A stretch of DNA of 64,000 nt from Acanthosepion esculentum (lineage: Eukaryota > Mollusca > Cephalopoda > Sepiida > Sepiidae): positions 31,779,430 to 31,843,429 of the forward strand of contig OZ038509.1 of assembly GCA_964036315.1 (NCBI GenBank), read 5' to 3'. The notes under the pieces are model-generated. The model made no database searches. It was not told the DNA's origin and was given only the letters and a program-made list of their open reading frames with translations. Made by a program: the position numbers and the translations under genes. Of this stretch, positions 1 through 11,800 are shown in pieces; positions within the stretch are counted from its first letter, which is position 1; every line of letters starts with the position of its first letter.

Positions 1-559
1 GAAATTTACTGTCATGGGAGAACATGGAATTTGATGTTTTAGAACACAGAACTTACTATGCTACATTTAATAATTGCAAAATTGTTGATAATTACACAAT
101 GAAACTGCAAGCTAAACTTATAATCCATTCAAAATGGCCCATAATCCAGAAGTATTGCTACTTTTCAAAGTGGGCATATTGTTTGGCCTTTCCAAGGTGG
201 AATGAACCAATGTCAATTGAAAATTTTACTTTCAATCCTGTGATCATGAAATTTACTAATAAAGGAAAAGAAGTCTTTCTAGTAAAAAAGTGTTTTAAAG
301 TAACGAGACTATAACCCGGAAGAAATCACCTCTTCCAAAGTGCGAGATATTACTTTAAAATCAACCCATCAGTAGAAATTTATTTTTAAGATCTCATTTG
401 CTTGATTTTTAACAGCAATTGAATATTGGTAGGGAAATTTCTAGCTAAGAATAATATTTAAACCACTTGCAGCCCGCTATCAGACATTTATTATCATATA
501 AAACATTCACAGTTTTTGGAGTGCATGAGGAACATTAACACAGAGAAATACATATTTGG

Positions 560-800
560 ACAAAAAACATCATTTTCTTGGTTAATGTCAAACAGTAAAA
601 GACCCATCACAAAACAGTTTTCATGATCATGTTAGTCTCCAGATATGAACCCTATTGAATATGTCAAGATCATTTTGGATTATAAAATAAGGAGAATGTC
701 AAGAAAACCTGGAGAGGATTTTCTGTTTTGAATGTAGATTAATCAGATACCCCACAACAGAAGATAGCAGCTCTAATAAATCCAATGTTTGAAGAATTAA
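560..800 (+). pseudogene. Tc1-like transposase remnant
   Basis: At 636-668 the + strand reads SPDMNPIEYVK, the C-terminal DDE motif of Tc1 transposases (SPDLNPIEHLW, with the catalytic Glu). Flanking codons give further fragments of the C-terminal domain broken by stops. The N-terminal half and inverted repeats were not seen. A dead, truncated copy inside the intron. Confidence 0.65.
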
Positions 801-1289
801 AATGTTTTAACTCTACTGATAGTAGAGCTACCAAATGTTAATTTGCATTATTAAATATTTTTGAATTGTTTAGATCATTGAAGGGTCTTGTTTAAAAATA
901 AAGGTGTGCTTATATTATAAGATATTCTCAAAACAGATGATACTGTACTATACACCTCTCTTTTTAAAATCTATTTCTATAATTAAGAATTTAAGTTTTA
1001 ATTATTTTCTTGAAACACAGTTTGAAGTTTGTTTTGCAAATACATTCATTTTAGTCAGTCTAGAATCAGACTGTTTTGAAATCGATATTTATTTATTTTT
1101 TAATTTTTGATAATAAACTTAGAATCATTTATAATAGGTATAGTAGGTATATTGCTGGAATATAGATTGTGAAATAAGCTATCACAAATTGTAGAAAATG
1201 AACAAGCATTTGTCAATGTTATAAGTTTATACACCATAACATTTTGAAATTCTGTTTGTATTTTGGGACTAGATTCATCCATTCAATTA

Positions 1290-1500
1290 TTCAGTGCATT
1301 TTTGCACTGTTGTTGTCATCACTCTCCTCCACCTCACAGTTGTGGGTTATGATGACATTCAAGGCAGAATGGTGCAATGGCTTACCGGTTCCTTTTGCAC
1401 TGGGGATGTTGAGGTCACCTTGTTCTTTACCTACAAAGCAGCAGGTGGTTTGAATCCAGTTTTCCTTCTCCTGGACTGGCGATGGTACATGGGACTAGAT
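1290..1500 (+). repeat. Possible tRNA-derived SINE
   Basis: A-box-like TGGTGCAATGG near 1371 and a good B-box-like GGTTTGAATCC near 1447 (consensus GGTTCRANNCC) lie in a block more GC-rich than its surroundings. Spacing (about 76 bp) is longer than in a tRNA. No second copy was seen in the window. Confidence 0.35.
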
Positions 1501-2287
1501 TATGATGATATATATTTTAATAGCAAAAAGGAAAGAAAATCATTAACATTATTAAGTTATTCAGAAATAAGTCATTTTTAAAAATAACATTTAGAATGTA
1601 AATAATAAGTAACTAGATGTTATAAGTAGTTTATGGGAAAGGAAAACAAGTGGCTATGGTCAATTTAAAAAATGTTTTGGAAATTAAACAATCTGGGGAT
1701 CAAATGTACAATCTGTAATGTAAATAGCAGAATCAAAATACAAAGTCCTTTTTTTCTGTCAATAACTCTCACTCTCTCTTTAAGGAATGTACACCAAAAG
1801 AAGTTTGCATAATATATTGAGTGTATGGATAAGATAAGTAAAACAAAGAACGTAATTCAATAGTCTGAACAAATTTTGGAATGATGATAACTCTTCTCAA
1901 AATTATGGTATCTTGAGAGCAATGTTTTGCCTCATTCAACAGATCTTTCTTCTGTTCAAACAGTAAATGCTTTCATAACTAGTTCTGGAGATTCATTGGC
2001 TATAGAAACTTTTGATATCAGCAGTATTGTTAAATAGAAGTGTATTAGTAGTGCATAAATTATGGTATTGGTCTGATCCATTATTCAAACTTTAAAAGAG
2101 TTCTGGACAACTGAATACAATGTGGTTTACCAATAGACAAACTCTTAATAAAGTCAGTATTATTTAAGATTTCATGTGAAAAAAATATTACTTGACTTTT
2201 AAAATTTTATGTTTTGTAAAATCTTTGACTATGGAGAAAGCATTTTAAGATTATATCGATTAATACTGCTTTTTGGCACATCTATTG

Positions 2288-2318
2288 TAACCCCCAAAAA
2301 TTTGGCTTTTGGGGGTTA
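2288..2318. repeat. Perfect 12-bp hairpin
   Basis: TAACCCCCAAAA pairs perfectly with TTTTGGGGGTTA around a 7-base loop. It is a C/G-rich island in AT-rich intron. Function unknown. Confidence 0.6.
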
Positions 2319-2689
2319 TCACCATTGAATAGCATAATTTTATCATTACCAGAGAATTATGTTTAGAATGGAAGATGGGAACTGAAATTTGTATACCTAT
2401 TTTATTTTTTTTATAAATGTCTTGTAGAAATATTAAAATTATTATGGATATTGTAGGTAGATATAGATTATTACTATATCTGGATAATTTGTGATAGGAA
2501 GGTCAATGGGGAAGCACTTTGAATGAGGTATGATAAAGTGATTTAACACGCTGATTGAAAATTCTTTTTTTTTCTTTTATTGAAATATTTTAAAACTTCT
2601 GCCTAAAACAGACTGAAATCACTTTCCTGTATTAATGAACCTCTCTTCTTTTTTTTTTCTTTTTTTTCTTTTTTATTTTTCCTTTGCAG

Positions 2690-2834
2690 AGTAATTGTTG
2701 TAACATTCCCTCCTTAGTACCTGAGCGAGTATGTCGGAGGATATTTCGTGAAGTCCAGAACCAATCTCTGCCACAAAAGGACAGGTTTTCTGTTTATACA
2801 ATTATGTATAATTTTCTCACTACAAAACTTGAAG
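2690..2834 (+). CDS. MMS19: MMS19 exon 1 of window
   Basis: 145 nt, codons 1-48 of the visible protein, entering in phase 0 and leaving one base over. It carries QSLPQKDRFSVYTIMYNF, typical of the MMS19 N-terminal HEAT region. A long pyrimidine tract (about 2640-2684) and TTTGCAG precede it; the donor is GTGAGT. Reading upstream of 2690 in frame gives no credible coding sequence, so 2690 is a splice acceptor and not a start. Confidence 0.93.
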
Positions 2835-5800
2835 GTGAGTTCTCTTTCCAAACTTTTCTTTTCTTTTTTTATTCATCTGGAAAATCTTCAATGTATTTAT
2901 TTTGTTCCTTTGTTACAGGCTAAAAATATATTTTGTTTTTGCTCATTGAAAAATGGAGTCAAAATGATCTTAGCTTATTTTCAAACTACTTAATGCTTAT
3001 TTTCCTGATCATGCCCTTTTCTTTATAGAGTTTTCGATATCAGTATGGATTTTACAAAAAGTTCTTGTCAGGTTCAGTCCATATCTTCAGCTCAAGAGAT
3101 GGACTGAACTTGACAAAATGATTAAATAAGAAACATGTAGGAAAGACTTTTATAAATTTAATTTGTTTTGCTAAAATAGATTAATCAGAAATTTTTGGAA
3201 AGTAGAATAATGTTTTGATTTTTAAATTCCATGTTCTCTTTTCATTGGTTGGGTAGATGTCATGTCCTCATTTTATGGCATTAGTATGTATGTATTTTTG
3301 TAGGCCTTGTGTGTAAAAACGATGAATGCTAAAAATGGTATTTAATTCTTAAAGGTTCTTTTAAAGAAGATTTAATGAATATAAATACATTTTATTCTTA
3401 AGGGTGACCTTAACAGATGTGATGTTTGTTGAGCTCTTATACAATTGATCTTCAATAGATGATTGTAATAAATGTCTTATTCATTCTTATTTTTTTCTTT
3501 CGTCTTTCTTTTTTATCACAACTATCCAGGCTGTCTCTATAGCCATCAGTAAACAGTATAGATTGGCTATAAAGAATAGTATCTCGGCAAGACTTGAACT
3601 CTTGAGGTAAGTCTTGTTGAGTTCATGCTTTCTGATCTGTGCCGTTTGCTGATGCCTGTAGACTGATGGTCTATATAGTTTGTTTTTTGTTAGTTTTGTT
3701 TTGTTTGTTTGTTTGTTTGTTTTTTTGTTTTTTGACAAAAACAACTCAAAATGCAAGAAATATGAGTAAATAGTTAATGGGTAACAATGCTTCATTTAAA
3801 AAATAATTCAAAATAACATTTAAGCTATTATGCTATCTATGATGGCAGTCATTTCATTTTTCAGATTTAATTTTTTTTTTTTTTTTTTATCCTGAAGTTT
3901 CACTTCCTGTCTGTGTGTGTGCACATGTGTGTATATAATATAATATATATATATATATATATATATTAATCATTTCACCCCAAGCAAGGCAATAAAGCCA
4001 CTAAGATACCACAATACTGATGAACAGCTTTTTATTCAGAGTTAACATAGAAAGATTACTTCTAAGATACAAATAAATATTAAACATATGGTAATACAAA
4101 CATCAAAGTTTGAAGAGCATGCTGCTGACCATAGTATGTGATGCATCACATATTATGATTAGCAACATGCTGACAAAGTAGCACTCAAAGGATTGAGTAC
4201 ATAAGTCATCTAAGGCAGGTATTTGCTGTGTGATTTGCAAAAGCAGAGCAGGTTTGGTGACTCAGAGGGACACAAACACTAAAATGTGGACTAAAGTAAA
4301 AAGTCAATTTTGCCCTCATGCATAAAAAATGACAGGATAATCTGTTATATACCAACTCAACCAATGGTCACCATTTGGGATTTTCATGAAATTTCACTGT
4401 GATATTCACCCTAGGGAAATGGAAAACTTAACTGAGATTTCATTTGAGCCTAAGTTCAAGAGTTATGGCCTCTTAAAAATCAGCTTGATTTGCTAACTTT
4501 GGCATTTCATAACTTTGCATTCTCTGAAGATATCTGGTTGAAATTTGGTGTAGACTAATAAACAAAGAAGACTTATGTACTTTTATAGTGATAGACCTTT
4601 AAAAATGGCTATTTTGTATATATTTCCACCTAGAAATTAAACCAAGTGCAGTAAAATAAAAATTCTACTTGATTATACTCATTTGTTCCATTGAGAAATG
4701 GATTAACTGCTGAACCATGAGAACTCGGTAAGACATTTTGATTGAGTTCACAATTTATTATTCAAATTAAGTCTTTCTTTTTTCTCTCTTCACTCATCTC
4801 TCCACTTGATTCTCTCAGCAATAGAGCAACTGGCAAAAAACCTGAATGACAAAGTTTCACCAGGCAACAGACCAAAAAGAGAAAACTCATTGGCTTTTAG
4901 AGATCTCCACTGAATGAGCAGTTGGGGTGACATCTTCATTAAAAGTTGAATTCTCTAGCTGGTTGACTGAAGCTTATGAACTCAATCCCTATGCCAGGCA
5001 GTAAATTTTATTTTTATTTTTCTCTCCAAGCACACAATGGAAGAAGAAACTAAAAATCATCTGGTGTTCCTGGCATACAAATAATTTGCACAAAGAGAAT
5101 GGTTCAAGATATCCATATATCACAAGCCAACTTTCACTGGACCATACCTTGACTTCAGTTCCCACCATCCAGCATAAAAAAAGGTATCGGCTTATGCTTA
5201 CAGCACTGTACCAAAATCATGTGGTGATATAGGCACCTACCAACAAGATAGGATCTGCATCAAATATGCCCTTCAGAATAACAACAACCCTGCAAACATA
5301 ACATTAGCTTCTGCAAGTGGAAATATAAGTACCAAGAGGGAGGAGAATAAAAAAGAAAACTGCTATGGTCTGTCTCTCTTATGTCAAGAGTTTGTCGGAA
5401 AAGATTCAGAAGATCTATGGTCAGGACAATATTCAGAAGCAGCTCAACCTCATTAAGAAATCTCTGTTGAGTCAAGTCTTATACAGAGGGAAATATGATA
5501 AAGAATTGTGTGTATTTCATCCTTTGCAGTTTGGGGAAAGAATACAATAGTGAAACCAGCCACATATTAACACTAAGGCTGGCGGAACATCGAAAATCTG
5601 TAATTAGGAGTGAGATAAAGATCAGGCATGGCTGATCATGTATAGAAGGAAAATGTTAGTTACTAATCCCCTGTGGAATGAAGTAAAAATGTTAAACAGA
5701 TAACACTCGAGAATAAGAGATCTGAAAGAATCTGCTAGATTATGAGGGTCTCTTCAGCAGACCTAGTATAGGAATCTATGCCATATGGGAGCCATTAATA

Positions 5801-8800
5801 AAGAAAGAAATGACAGTAAGGTATCAGCAGCAGCAAGAAAAATGTGATGTGAATGCAGTTAAGCATAGTATTAGCAGACAGAAAAAAACGCATTAGATTT
5901 AATGCTCTAGGATTTAGATTCAGTATTGTCCCATAGGACACCTAATGGATTAAAGCATTGGTTCAAGAATTTAGTGTCAGTAATTCTAAGTTCAACAATG
6001 GCTAAAACGTTGCAATAATAACAAGAAGATGAGGAGGATATTTCAAATGTAAATAATGATCTCCTCATCCCAGAAATTCAAACATATATTATCTTACCCT
6101 TATAAAAATTAAAAGACCCTCATTTGTATCTGGTGAAACTACTACAAAAAGTGATATACATCAAAGAATTATTTTTATTAAAAATGCTAACTGGATACTG
6201 CATTTTAACTCTTGAAAGCCATATTACAGTAAATTTAATGTTATTTATTCTCACCATATTGTCATGATTGATTCATTTTCTACTACTTAGCAACCTTTTG
6301 CAGAAAACATTTTTAGATTGTAAGATTTAAAAAAAAATTTTTTTTAATAGATAATAATGATTTAGGAATACAAGTCTTACTAATTAACCAATAGCTGAGG
6401 GGTGAAGCAGTGGATCCATTACATTTTTCAAGGGTATTTGCATGTAAGTGAATATAACCTATTCAATTAGAATCAACTCTCTAATTAACAATTCCGAGCC
6501 ATTATCCATTACACCACCTGCACATTCCATCTTACAGCACCTGGTATTTCCAAGCGGTCATCCATCTAGGTACTGACCAGGATCAACATTGTTTAACTTC
6601 AATGATCGTACAGAAACCAGCATAATATGGCCATAAGCCCAATATATTGTTAATGTCAGGCTTCATTTAATATTTCTAAAATTGTGAAAATGGCTGAAAT
6701 ATTTTATTCTCATTGCTATAGAATTGAATGAAATATCAAGAAAAATTTCAAATTACTTGAAAAGAATATCCATCAAAAAAGACAAGAAATATCTTTATTT
6801 ACATGCAGGCTATTGTCCTCACCTTTGTTGGGATCACAATGTTTTGGCTGTTGTACCCTCCAGTGTATTTCAATCTGAAATAAACTGAACCCTTTATTTA
6901 ATCTATGGAAGTAGATTGCTTCCACTCCACTGCCCATGTCTAGGGATATCCTATCTAATTCTTTATTTTAGTACTTATTGCCACCCTCTTTCCACTGGGT
7001 TCAAATACATCCTTCACAACACAGATTGAACACATAAGTACTATGTCACCAAATTCATGATCAAATGCTTTAATTCACTAAGCTATTGTCATTAGGCTTT
7101 GTTGATCCATTCTACAAATAATTTAGTGCAGGAGTTAGAAAATCTCAGATTGCTATGGATTGGTGATGTTGGTATGAGGTTTGGCAAGCAGTATTAGATA
7201 TTGCTCTATCTCGGCCAATTCACATATGTTCTCTTCTCGATGAATGAGGTGGGAAACTAGTTAGTTTTTTCCAAGTTTTTCTCTTGCCTCTGTTTATTCC
7301 TATTTTTCATACCAGCTATGGTAGTTGTGATTTTTCTGGACTTTTTTAATACGACTTTCTTATTCTCTTACTCCATTTATTGTTTTCATGTCTGTCTTTA
7401 TTCCATATGGATTTTTGCCTTTCTTGTGCTGTTCTCCTGTTATCAATGTCTTTCCATTGAAGATAGGTATATTGGGTTGAACCTGTGTAAGGTACAGAAA
7501 AAATATTTTTTGTGTGTCAGTTGGAGAAAAATTATTATTTTCAAGCATGCAACAGCAAAATGTTCAGTTGTTGAAAAATAATCTGTGACTACCTGAACAT
7601 TGAAGAATAAATGCAACATTTAAAAACCATATCTTTGAGTATATTTATCTCTTATGTCTAACCATTATAACATGCTTATTTCAATTGCTTTTTTCTTTCA
7701 TTCTTTTTTTTTCCAGATTTACGTAAAATGGAAAGTGATTTTGTTTGCGGTTTCATTCAAGCAATGGATGGTGAGAAAGATCCCCGAAATTTAAGATTTG
7801 CATTCCAATGTGCTCATTTAATTATTAAAAACCTTCCCCTTGGTAAGTTATAGTTGTCTTATTTAAAATATATCTGTCTGTCCCCAGTATGAAATGTTAT
7901 ATAATTAGAATTATCAATGTTAAAATCTTAATTATCAACTTGAAACGTCCAATTTAGAAATAGACAATCAAATAATTCCTATTGAAGAAAAATATTTACA
8001 TCTTTTTACTATTCACAAATTTCTATATATTTTATTAAAAAGAAAAACAGCATTGTCCTTCATGATTAAGGAAATTATGAAAGAATATTTCTTGGAAAAA
8101 AAAGTAATAAATTATTGTTTACTAATGGCTGTTAAGTATATTTAATGGTTTTCTCTTGAACCTTATTTATTGCTTTTTAATAGAATAGATGTAATTTTTC
8201 CATATGAGAATTGAGAATGAATTCTGTTGGTGACAAGTTGATGTTTTCAGGAAATGTATATTGAAAATATTATATATACCATAGAGGAGAATCAATAAGT
8301 TCATAGCTTAGTACGTAGTTATTAATTCAATTTTGATTTGAAATTTTTACTGTATAATGTTTTTAATTTATGAAATTATTGGGGAAATATTGGGTTAAGT
8401 TCAATGACAAGGAGATGTGTTAAAAAATATTGTGTAAAAATAAGATCAATTTTTTTCATCATTATGCTACATTGCTACAGACCAACATATACCAACATAG
8501 ATAAGTTGGTATAAGTAATCCTATTGATATGTAGATAAAGAATTCAAAATTTTCAGATATCTAAGATCTAACACAATTTACTCTTTTATGATTTGTAAAC
8601 TTAAAGAACAACTGCTTAAAATGATTGCAGAATCAAGCAGCTTTTTATATTATTATTATTAAAAATACTTAATGTCTTCAAAGCTTGTCTGATTTTTTTT
8701 TTGTTTGATCTTTAATCTCTCAAATTAGAATTCCATGTATAATAACAGACAGATCTACTTGGAAATGAGCTGTAGGCCATTATATAACTGATGGCTGTCA

Positions 8801-11800
8801 TAGTTTTGTATGAAACTTCTTTTAGAAAATTGGATGTTTCAGACCTGGAAGTTTAAATTAAAACTGATACTGCAGTTTGAACTTAACCAAAAAGTGGTGA
8901 AGTATTCGTTGTTGTTGTTCATCTATTGGTACAATAAATACTGAACAAATTTGCTTCACTTTTCTGTTGTTAAGCAACTACCATAGCACAGTGGTTAGTA
9001 TGCTGGTTTGAAAAATCAGTATTAGCATGTTTGTTCCTTTTTAGATTTGCCCTGTCAACTGGGGCTTCAGAATACACATACTGAATCTCTGCAGAAGGGT
9101 TCTCAATGAGGCCACCTGTTTGCTGTGGGTGGCGACTCATAATGTCTGGGGACAGGATCCTGGTGGTTGAGGGCTTCAGGAGTTTGGTTTAGATACTTCT
9201 GGTTTCCAGTACACCAATTTGGCCTTTATTTGGGTTAGATGAGTGGTCAGAGTGGCTTGATCCAATCAATTGGCTGTTATGTCAAGCCCTTATTTGGTTT
9301 CTCCCAAATCAGAAAGTGGTGGCTGTAGGAATGATGATAACTTATTATCCCCAGGTTAATAATCTTGGGTACCAAAGCTTGGGCATTTGAAAAAAAATAG
9401 TCCCTTCCCCAGTGTGAGTATACTGACTAGGTAGCCCTGATAGGCTAAGGTGAATGTGTTTCCTCCCTGGTGTATCCCAGTGTGATGGTGAGTGGGGAGA
9501 CCAGTCAATGAACTTCAACTAATACTTATATGGCTTATTCCAAAAAACCTCCAAAGCACACAGAAATAGAATGGAGTGAAAAGAGAGTACCATTCCCCAA
9601 ATTCATAATCTTGGAATCAGAGGATGATTATTTTATGCAACATTTTTTTTCATGTAATGCTTTTGTCAATTCCTCTGTCAATTATTGAATAGAGTAATAT
9701 TAATCCACACATGTTATTTTATCTGTAGAATTTTTTAAAAAAATCATTTATTTACATATGAATTGTGAACTTTAACCCAGTCTTGGAATTTACAAAACTT
9801 TTGCTAGAATCTTGTACATTTTTTTCTTGATTTTCTAGGAATTCTCTAATCTAGGGTTTTTATTGTACAGTGCTTCTTCCAGTCATATTTTGATAATGGT
9901 TTTTATATATATTGTATTCAAAGTTTTTCAATATTTAATTGAATTGCTTTTTTTTTCTAGGTGTATTTGTTGAAGAAATGTTTGAAATTACAGCTTGTTA
10001 TTTCCCCATAGATTTTCAACCAGTAAGTATGCATTTTGAAGCTGTTTACATTTCACTATTCTAAAGATAAAAAAACAACAGTATATTTGGGAGGCTTGCT
10101 AAAGATGGTTCCCAAGATATTTCTGAGAATGTTATTAAATTGAATCGATATTCATAAACTCCAATTCATATCAAAGAATCAGTAGATGATCTTTTTCTGA
10201 ATTTCTACAATCCCTTTTCTCTAAAATACAGATTACTTTGTGCAAAAAATGTTCAGTTAATCACTCTCATTATCAGCCACTATTTGATAATTTGTTTTAT
10301 CTATATTGTCATTAGTTTCTTTGTTTGTTTTTTTCATGGTAATGATTATGTAAAATAATATATACTAAAATTATGTTCACAGGAAACTTTTACACATACT
10401 CAATGCATTTTTTCTGGTGTAAGAATATGTGAGTGTTGACAGTCTAATATGAAAAAGTTCAAGTCTGTTTGGCTTGAAAATCATGTATTGATGCAAAGCA
10501 AACAATATTTGCTGAAGCATTCTTCACCACGAGCTGCTCTGTCAGTTTGCATTTTATTTTTTCATATTTCTTTTTATAATTCATACTTCTTTCCAACATT
10601 GATTTATCTTTCATTTATATGAAAGTTTTATTATTGAAAAAGCTAGATGTAAGCAGAAGTTCTACTTTAATGGATTATTTTCTTGTGCTTCTCACCTGTG
10701 GAACACTTCCAGCTTTTTGATTCTCTGCTACCTAATTTTCAAAGATTTTAATTGAACATCAATTGCCATCATCTGTCTTTCTAAATCTTGTTCTTTTATT
10801 GTCATTTCTCATTAAGATTTTTAAAAAAAACAGCAACAATTTCAAAATAAACGTAACATGAGAGAAAATGACTTACCTCCTGACATGAAATGGATTTGGA
10901 CATGTCTCACATGTAAAGTATCCCAATAAGAAAATGGTGGCTTTACAAGTCGTATATTTAAGAAAGAATAGATCTTGCAGTTGGGTAATTTTGCAAGACT
11001 TTTTTTTTCTTTTTGCACCTGTGCAAATTTGACCTGTCAGAAAAAGTGCTTAACAAGGCAACAGAGCAGTGTGACTGTGTTAGTGAAACGGGGGATCTGT
11101 ATTGAGTTACAACCTACTTTATTTTTGTCTGGGCACTAGCTGGGAACTTTGTAGACTTTACCAACTCATCAGAAAAGTAAGTGTGTCATTTGTGATTTTT
11201 ATTGTGCCTTGTTTTTGTGGAAATACCCCTCCGTTATGGCAGAGGTACTCCATGATAAAGAGCCATTGGGCACCCAAGCATCAACATCAGTATGGATGGA
11301 GGAAAGGCCCCAAAACAAGGGTCCTGAATATTACATAGTCACAGAAAAAGTTTCAGGAGTACATTTCTGGCAATGAACTTTTAACTATTCCAGTGGCCTG
11401 GGAGGAAATCTTCAAAAGGACAATTTCTCTGCTAACATCAGGAAATTGGTGAGTGTCAGCAGGGAAGGTATGGAGGAAGCACTTAGGTACCTGAACATTG
11501 TAGTGAAGGTGTTGGCAAGAAGATCAAATGCTATGTGGGACATCTTGTTAGCATCAGAAGAGGAAGCCAAAACACAAGTGGGATAGATTCTCACCACCAA
11601 GTCAGTGAAGATGCAAACAGTATAGGGGTACCTGAAGGACCAAGATCACTTTGCATGGGGTACCCATGGATATAGAGGATGACCTTGTGGGAGCTTTCTT
11701 CACACAATATTTTGGCAGTACCCGACATTTTGACATGTCACAACAGGTAGATCCTTGTCTTTGTGGAAGGTTGTTGACCCCCACTGCTGGTGTTGGTGCA

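Larger units (their letters stand above)
1..2689 (+). other. Upstream MMS19 intron (3' part)
   Basis: AT-rich intron sequence. Holds the Tc1 remnant, a possible SINE and the hairpin listed separately. No MMS19 exon could be read here, so the N-terminal exons lie before the window. Confidence 0.7.
2835..7716 (+). other. MMS19 intron, 4.9 kb
   Basis: Contains a hairpin, a TG/TA microsatellite, a LINE-A tail, a Penelope remnant, the chimeric SINE and a Penelope terminal repeat, listed separately. Nothing recognisable at 3120-3900, 4020-5010, 5840-6400 and 7140-7716. Confidence 0.8.
7843..9960 (+). other. MMS19 intron, 2.1 kb
   Basis: 7843-8975 and 9560-9950 show only AT-rich sequence with no recognised feature. 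The middle holds a SINE-like piece and a dispersed repeat. Confidence 0.75.

Noticed and set aside
24..314. 96-codon open frame at the window start
   Set aside because: No recognisable domain, AT-rich intron composition; most likely chance or an old repeat.
6531..6640. Functional 5S rRNA gene
   Set aside because: Many substitutions in conserved 5S positions and fused to a SINE body.
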